Source of the DNA: Chryseobacterium sp.
GTDB lineage: Bacteria; Bacteroidota; Bacteroidia; Flavobacteriales; Weeksellaceae
Length of the DNA: 8,935 nt
NCBI GenBank assembly: GCA_030146295.1
Contig: JASLCD010000370.1
Span: 1 to 8,935 of the forward strand
Reading direction: 5' to 3'
Shown here piece by piece: positions 5,582-8,935 of the stretch. The notes beneath the pieces are model-generated. The model was not told the origin of the DNA. It worked only from the letters and a program-made list of their open reading frames with translations, and made no database searches. How positions within the stretch are numbered: the first letter of the stretch is position 1; each line of letters begins with the position of its first letter. A program made the translations under genes and the position numbers.

Positions 5582-6334
5582 TTAATTCTTCTTCCTGAAA
5601 AACAAAGCTCTGTTATACTCAAAATTCATTCTGGCAATATTCAGGACGGAAATTCCTTGCGGGCATTCCACTTCACAGGCTTCCGTATTGGAGCAGTGCC
5701 CGAATAATTCCGTATCCATTTGGGCAATCATATCCAGCACTCTTTTGCTTCGCTCTTCTTTTCCCTGAGGAAGAAGCGCCATATGGGTGATTTTTGCAGA
5801 GGTAAACAAAGCTGCACTTCCATTTTTACAAGTGGCAACACAAGCTCCACATCCGATACATGCCGCAGAATCAAAAGCCTCTTCAGCAGTCTGGTGGGTT
5901 ACCGGAATGGCAGTAGCATCAGGAGCCTGCCCAGTATTCACCGATACAAAACCTCCCGAAGATATAATTCTGTCAAAGGCAGAGCGGTCTACTTTTAGAT
6001 CTTTCTTCACCGGAAATGCCTCAGCACGGAAGGGTTCTATCAGAATTGTTTCCCCATCTTTAAAAGACCGCAAATGAAGCTGGCAGGTGGTTGTATTTTT
6101 CAGAGGACCATGGGCAATACCGTTAATCATCATTCCGCATTGTCCACAGATTCCTTCACGGCAGTCATGATCAAACTCTACCGGCTCATTACCTTCTATG
6201 ATCAGTTTTTCGTTTAAGGTATCCAGCATTTCCAAGAAAGACATATGAGAATTCAATCCTTTCAGGTCATAACCCACCAGTTTTCCTTCACTTTTACTGT
6301 CTTTCTGTCTCCATATCTTAAGATGTAAATCCAT
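5582..6334 (-). CDS. sdhB: Succinate dehydrogenase/fumarate reductase iron-sulfur subunit
   Basis: This 250-aa subunit passes electrons between the flavin of SdhA and the quinone site at the SdhC membrane anchor. All cluster ligands are visible. [2Fe-2S]: Cys58, Cys63, Cys66 (CREGICGQC) and Cys84. [4Fe-4S]: Cys159, 162 and 165 (CIGCGAC) plus Cys224 (ECPQGI). [3Fe-4S]: Cys169, Cys214 and Cys220. The order and spacing equal those of E. coli SdhB. It is the third gene of sdhCAB, starting 14 bases after the sdhA stop with an A-rich leader (AAAAAAACAGAAAATT). The length is usual for the type-B enzymes of Bacteroidota, which work with menaquinone and may run in either direction. Naming it Sdh rather than Frd follows flavobacterial usage and does not settle the direction in the cell. 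Confidence 0.95.
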   Translation of the reverse strand: MDLHLKIWRQKDSKSEGKLVGYDLKGLNSHMSFLEMLDTLNEKLIIEGNEPVEFDHDCREGICGQCGMMINGIAHGPLKNTTTCQLHLRSFKDGETILIEPFRAEAFPVKKDLKVDRSAFDRIISSGGFVSVNTGQAPDATAIPVTHQTAEEAFDSAACIGCGACVATCKNGSAALFTSAKITHMALLPQGKEERSKRVLDMIAQMDTELFGHCSNTEACEVECPQGISVLNIARMNFEYNRALFFRKKN

Positions 6335-6348
6335 AATTTTCTGTTTTT

Positions 6349-8265
6349 TTATTTGTAACTTCTTACCGTTGGCTGAATTTCTTCAAAGGTTAAAGGCTCC
6401 TTAATCAGTTCAGGTTCGTTATTTTCACCTGCCCATGCCCATGCCGAGATAAACTGGTATTCCGCATCATTTCTCATAGCTTCTCCGTCCGGAGTCTGGA
6501 ACTCTTCACGGAAATGGGCACCGCAGGATTCGTTGCGGGTTAAAGCATCATAGCACATCAGTTCTCCGATTTCGAAATAATCGGCGACACGGCCTGCTTT
6601 TTCCAGTTCAGTATTCATTTTATCTCCTTGTCCGGAAACTCGTACGTCTTTGTAAAATTCCTGCTTCAGTTTTCGGATTTCCTGAATGGCATATTTCAGT
6701 CCTTCTTCATTTCTGGCCAGTCCGCAATAGTCATACAGGAGTTTTCCTAATGTTTTGTGGAAGTAATCAACAGTTTTGGTTCCTTTGATATTGATGAAAT
6801 CGTTGATCTGATCTTTAACAGCTTTTTCAGCCTGCTCAAATTCAACAGTATCCGGTGAAATTTTCCCGGTGTGAATTTCATCAGCCAGATAATTGGCAAT
6901 GGTATAAGGTGCAATGAAATATCCGTCTACGGAAGCTTGCAGAAGGGAATTAGCTCCCAATCTGTTGGCTCCGTGATCGGCAAAATTAGCTTCACCCAAC
7001 GCAAACAACCCCGGAACAGTAGTCATCAGTTCATAATCCACCCAGAGTCCACCCATTGAAAAGTGGGCAGAAGGGGAGATCATCATAGGTTCTTTATACG
7101 CATCATATCCTGTTATTTTGAGATACATATCGAATAAGTTTCCATATTTTTCCTTGATCTTATCTTTTCCCTGTTCCTGTATCGCCTTTGAAAAATCAAG
7201 ATATACTGCATTTTTCAATGGTCCGATTCCAAAACCTGCATCAATTCTTTCCTTGGCGGCACGGGAGGAAATATCCCTAGGAGCAAGATTCCCGAAAGCC
7301 GGATATCTTCTTTCCAGATAATAGTCTCTTTCATTTTCTGGAATATCATTCGGTGGTCTGTTTTCCCCTTCTTTTAAGGGAACCCAGATTCTTCCGTCAT
7401 TACGTAATGATTCGGACATTAAGGTCAGTTTAGACTGATAATCTCCGGATTGCGGAAGAGAAGTAGGATGTACCTGAATCCAGCTTGGAGAAGCCATCAA
7501 AGCTCCTTTTTTATGAGCTCTCCATATTGCAGAACCATTGCATCCCATAGCGAGTGTAGACAGGTAATAGATTTTTCCGTAACCTCCCGTTGCCAATATG
7601 ACAGCATGGGCGGCATGTCTTTCAATATCTCCCGTGTCTAAATTCCTTACGATAATACCTCTGGCTTTACCGTCAATAGTGACCAGGTCAAGCATTTCAT
7701 GTCTTGAAAACAGTTGTACAGAACCTTTTCCTACCTGTCTCATCAAAGCCTGATAAGCACCCAGAAGCAGCTGCTGTCCCGTTTGCCCTCTGGCATAGAA
7801 TGTCCGGCTTACCTGAACGCCTCCGAAAGACCTGTTGTTCAGATATCCTCCATATTCCCGACCGAAAGGAACTCCCTGAGCTACAGCCTGATCAATGAGG
7901 TTCAGAGAACATTCTGCCATACGGTATACATTGGCTTCACGGGCTCTGAAATCGCCTCCTTTCAGCGTGTCTACAAACATTCGATAAACACTGTCACCAT
8001 CGTTTTTATAATTTTTTGCTGCATTCACTCCTCCCTGTGCTGCTACAGAGTGTGCTCTTCTCGGGCTGTCCTGGAAACAGAATGATTTGACATTATAGCC
8101 CATTTCTCCTAATGAAGCAGCAATAGAACTTCCTGCAAGTCCCGTTCCCACAACAATCACATCCAGTTTTTTACGGTTGGCAGGGTTGACAAGTCTTGCT
8201 TTCTTTTTATAATTTTCCCATTTATGTTCCAATGGGCCTTGTGGTATTTTTGAATCTAAAATCAT
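6349..8265 (-). CDS. sdhA: Succinate dehydrogenase/fumarate reductase flavoprotein subunit
   Basis: This 638-aa catalytic subunit oxidises succinate to fumarate (or the reverse) on a covalently bound FAD at the cytoplasmic face. Visible elements are the Rossmann dinucleotide motif VVGTGLAGSSIAASLGEMG (38-56), His72 in RRAHSVAAQGGVNAA for the covalent FAD link, and the second FAD region LATGGYGK (224-231). Active-site positions equivalent to E. coli are His266 (VHPTSLP), Arg288 (SESLRNDG), Arg330 (LAPRDISSRA) and His401 (SAHFSMGGLWVD). GEANFADHGANRLGANSLLQ (424-443) closes the FAD site. The C-terminal helical domain carries the family mark SCGAHFREEF (580-589). The length fits type-B subunits. 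It starts 11 bases after sdhC ends and is followed by sdhB after 14 bases, so the three are one operon. No defect is seen. Confidence 0.96.
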   Translation of the reverse strand: MILDSKIPQGPLEHKWENYKKKARLVNPANRKKLDVIVVGTGLAGSSIAASLGEMGYNVKSFCFQDSPRRAHSVAAQGGVNAAKNYKNDGDSVYRMFVDTLKGGDFRAREANVYRMAECSLNLIDQAVAQGVPFGREYGGYLNNRSFGGVQVSRTFYARGQTGQQLLLGAYQALMRQVGKGSVQLFSRHEMLDLVTIDGKARGIIVRNLDTGDIERHAAHAVILATGGYGKIYYLSTLAMGCNGSAIWRAHKKGALMASPSWIQVHPTSLPQSGDYQSKLTLMSESLRNDGRIWVPLKEGENRPPNDIPENERDYYLERRYPAFGNLAPRDISSRAAKERIDAGFGIGPLKNAVYLDFSKAIQEQGKDKIKEKYGNLFDMYLKITGYDAYKEPMMISPSAHFSMGGLWVDYELMTTVPGLFALGEANFADHGANRLGANSLLQASVDGYFIAPYTIANYLADEIHTGKISPDTVEFEQAEKAVKDQINDFINIKGTKTVDYFHKTLGKLLYDYCGLARNEEGLKYAIQEIRKLKQEFYKDVRVSGQGDKMNTELEKAGRVADYFEIGELMCYDALTRNESCGAHFREEFQTPDGEAMRNDAEYQFISAWAWAGENNEPELIKEPLTFEEIQPTVRSYK

Positions 8266-8276
8266 GACCGTTCTGT

Positions 8277-8933
8277 TTAATGATAAGTAAAGAATACATA
8301 CACCGGCATCAATGCAAAACCTACACAGATAATGATTGAATAGGCAATCCCGATAGTTTTAAACCATTGTACAAACTTAGGATGATACAATCCCAATGTT
8401 CTTACAGCACTGTGTATCCCATGAATAAGGTGATAGCACAGCGCGATCATAGACAGTACATAAATGAGGACATACCACCATTCTTTGAACACCGTTACAA
8501 CCAGAATATAGAGATCTTTATTTCCGTTTTCATCCAAAGGAGGATTACCGAATTTATAGATATACCAGAAGTTCTGGAAATGGATCACAAGGAAGATCAG
8601 AATGAATGTTCCAAGGATTCCCATATTTCGGGAAGCCCATTTGCTGGCTCTTCCACGTCTGTCTGTCTGATAACCGCCTCCTGACTTTTTATTTTTTAAT
8701 GTAATAATAAGTCCGTCTACAGCATGCAGAATGATACTGGCATACAAAACGTAAGAAACTATTTTGATAATGATATTTCCGGATAAAAAATGTGAATACG
8801 CATTAAACTGAAGGTGCGCCTGTTCTTGTGGTAGAAAAAGCTGAAGATTTCCAAGGAAATGAATCAACAGGAAGAATCCCAAAAAGAGTCCTGTAAGGCA
8901 CATCAGCATTTTTCTTGACAATGTTGATAACAT
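8277..8933 (-). CDS. sdhC: Succinate dehydrogenase cytochrome b subunit (b558 type)
   Basis: This 218-aa membrane anchor of type-B complex II has five predicted helices at about 10-31, 53-78, 105-127, 150-175 and 192-216. It would hold two haems b and the menaquinone site. His25, His70, His118 and His168 sit in helices 1-4 at spacings close to the four axial ligands of Bacillus subtilis SdhC (28, 70, 113 and 155), though His171 or His174 could replace His168. The single five-helix anchor encoded before sdhA and sdhB is the Bacteroidota arrangement; there is no sdhD. The ATG at 8933 lies two bases from the window edge. Its start MLSTLSRKMLMCLTGLFLG fits the family N-terminus, so the gene may be complete, but a slightly longer start cannot be excluded and the operon promoter is out of view. 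Confidence 0.9.
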   Translation of the reverse strand: MLSTLSRKMLMCLTGLFLGFFLLIHFLGNLQLFLPQEQAHLQFNAYSHFLSGNIIIKIVSYVLYASIILHAVDGLIITLKNKKSGGGYQTDRRGRASKWASRNMGILGTFILIFLVIHFQNFWYIYKFGNPPLDENGNKDLYILVVTVFKEWWYVLIYVLSMIALCYHLIHGIHSAVRTLGLYHPKFVQWFKTIGIAYSIIICVGFALMPVYVFFTYH

Positions 8934-8935
8934 AT

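Noticed and set aside
5582..8933. Plus-strand open frames of 62-123 aa opposite sdhCAB
   Set aside because: These are shadows of highly conserved genes on the other strand, without domains or leader signals.
1..8935. tRNA, rRNA, CRISPR array or insertion sequence
   Set aside because: I saw no cloverleaf with T-loop signature, no rRNA-like stretch, no regularly spaced repeats, and no transposase or terminal inverted repeats with target duplications.

Overview
This window most likely comes from a flavobacterium of the Bacteroidota, probably Chryseobacterium or a close relative. The evidence is an AT-rich genome and A-rich leaders instead of clear Shine-Dalgarno sites. Two -7 boxes match the Bacteroidota consensus TAnnTTTG. 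There is also a GLPGLI-family protein, a small peptide with a Chryseobacterium-style leader, and a type-B sdhCAB operon. The assignment rests on family recognition, not on a database search.

Left part (1-835, minus strand): a compact group of small genes. A 54-aa single-span membrane protein (671-835) is followed after 11 bases by a 118-aa soluble helical protein resembling the DUF7674 type (303-659). A second tiny membrane protein of 43 aa (89-220) follows, and a possible gene start runs off the left edge. Both membrane peptides are under 60 codons and are easily missed. The naive long ORF starting at 764 wrongly absorbs part of the 54-aa gene.

Middle left (836-3213, plus strand): an intergenic stretch carries what looks like a decayed dispersed Chryseobacterium repeat (about 1035-1094). 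It is followed by a 37-kDa nucleoid-associated protein homologue (1176-2189) and a four-span membrane protein with two DUF3592-like soluble modules, apparently an internal duplication (2251-3213).

Accessory segment (3214-4647, plus strand): a very AT-rich upstream region with a TAnnTTTG promoter box drives a 61-aa peptide. The peptide begins with a shortened bacteriocin-type leader ending Ala-Gly and has two cysteines and three tryptophans. A perfect 13-bp hairpin separates it from a secreted GLPGLI-family protein, whose stop codon is built into an intrinsic terminator. This self-contained promoter, peptide, hairpin, GLPGLI and terminator unit is the best candidate for an undescribed system here. 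No maturation or export gene is visible in the window.

Right part (4687-8935): a cyclase/metal-dependent hydrolase (4713-5486, plus) with its own promoter box converges on a minus-strand sdhCAB operon encoding menaquinone-type succinate dehydrogenase/fumarate reductase (complex II). A 17-bp perfect hairpin lies between the convergent ends and probably terminates transcription from both sides. SdhA and SdhB have all expected cofactor and active-site residues. SdhC begins two bases from the window edge, so its true start and the operon promoter cannot be seen.
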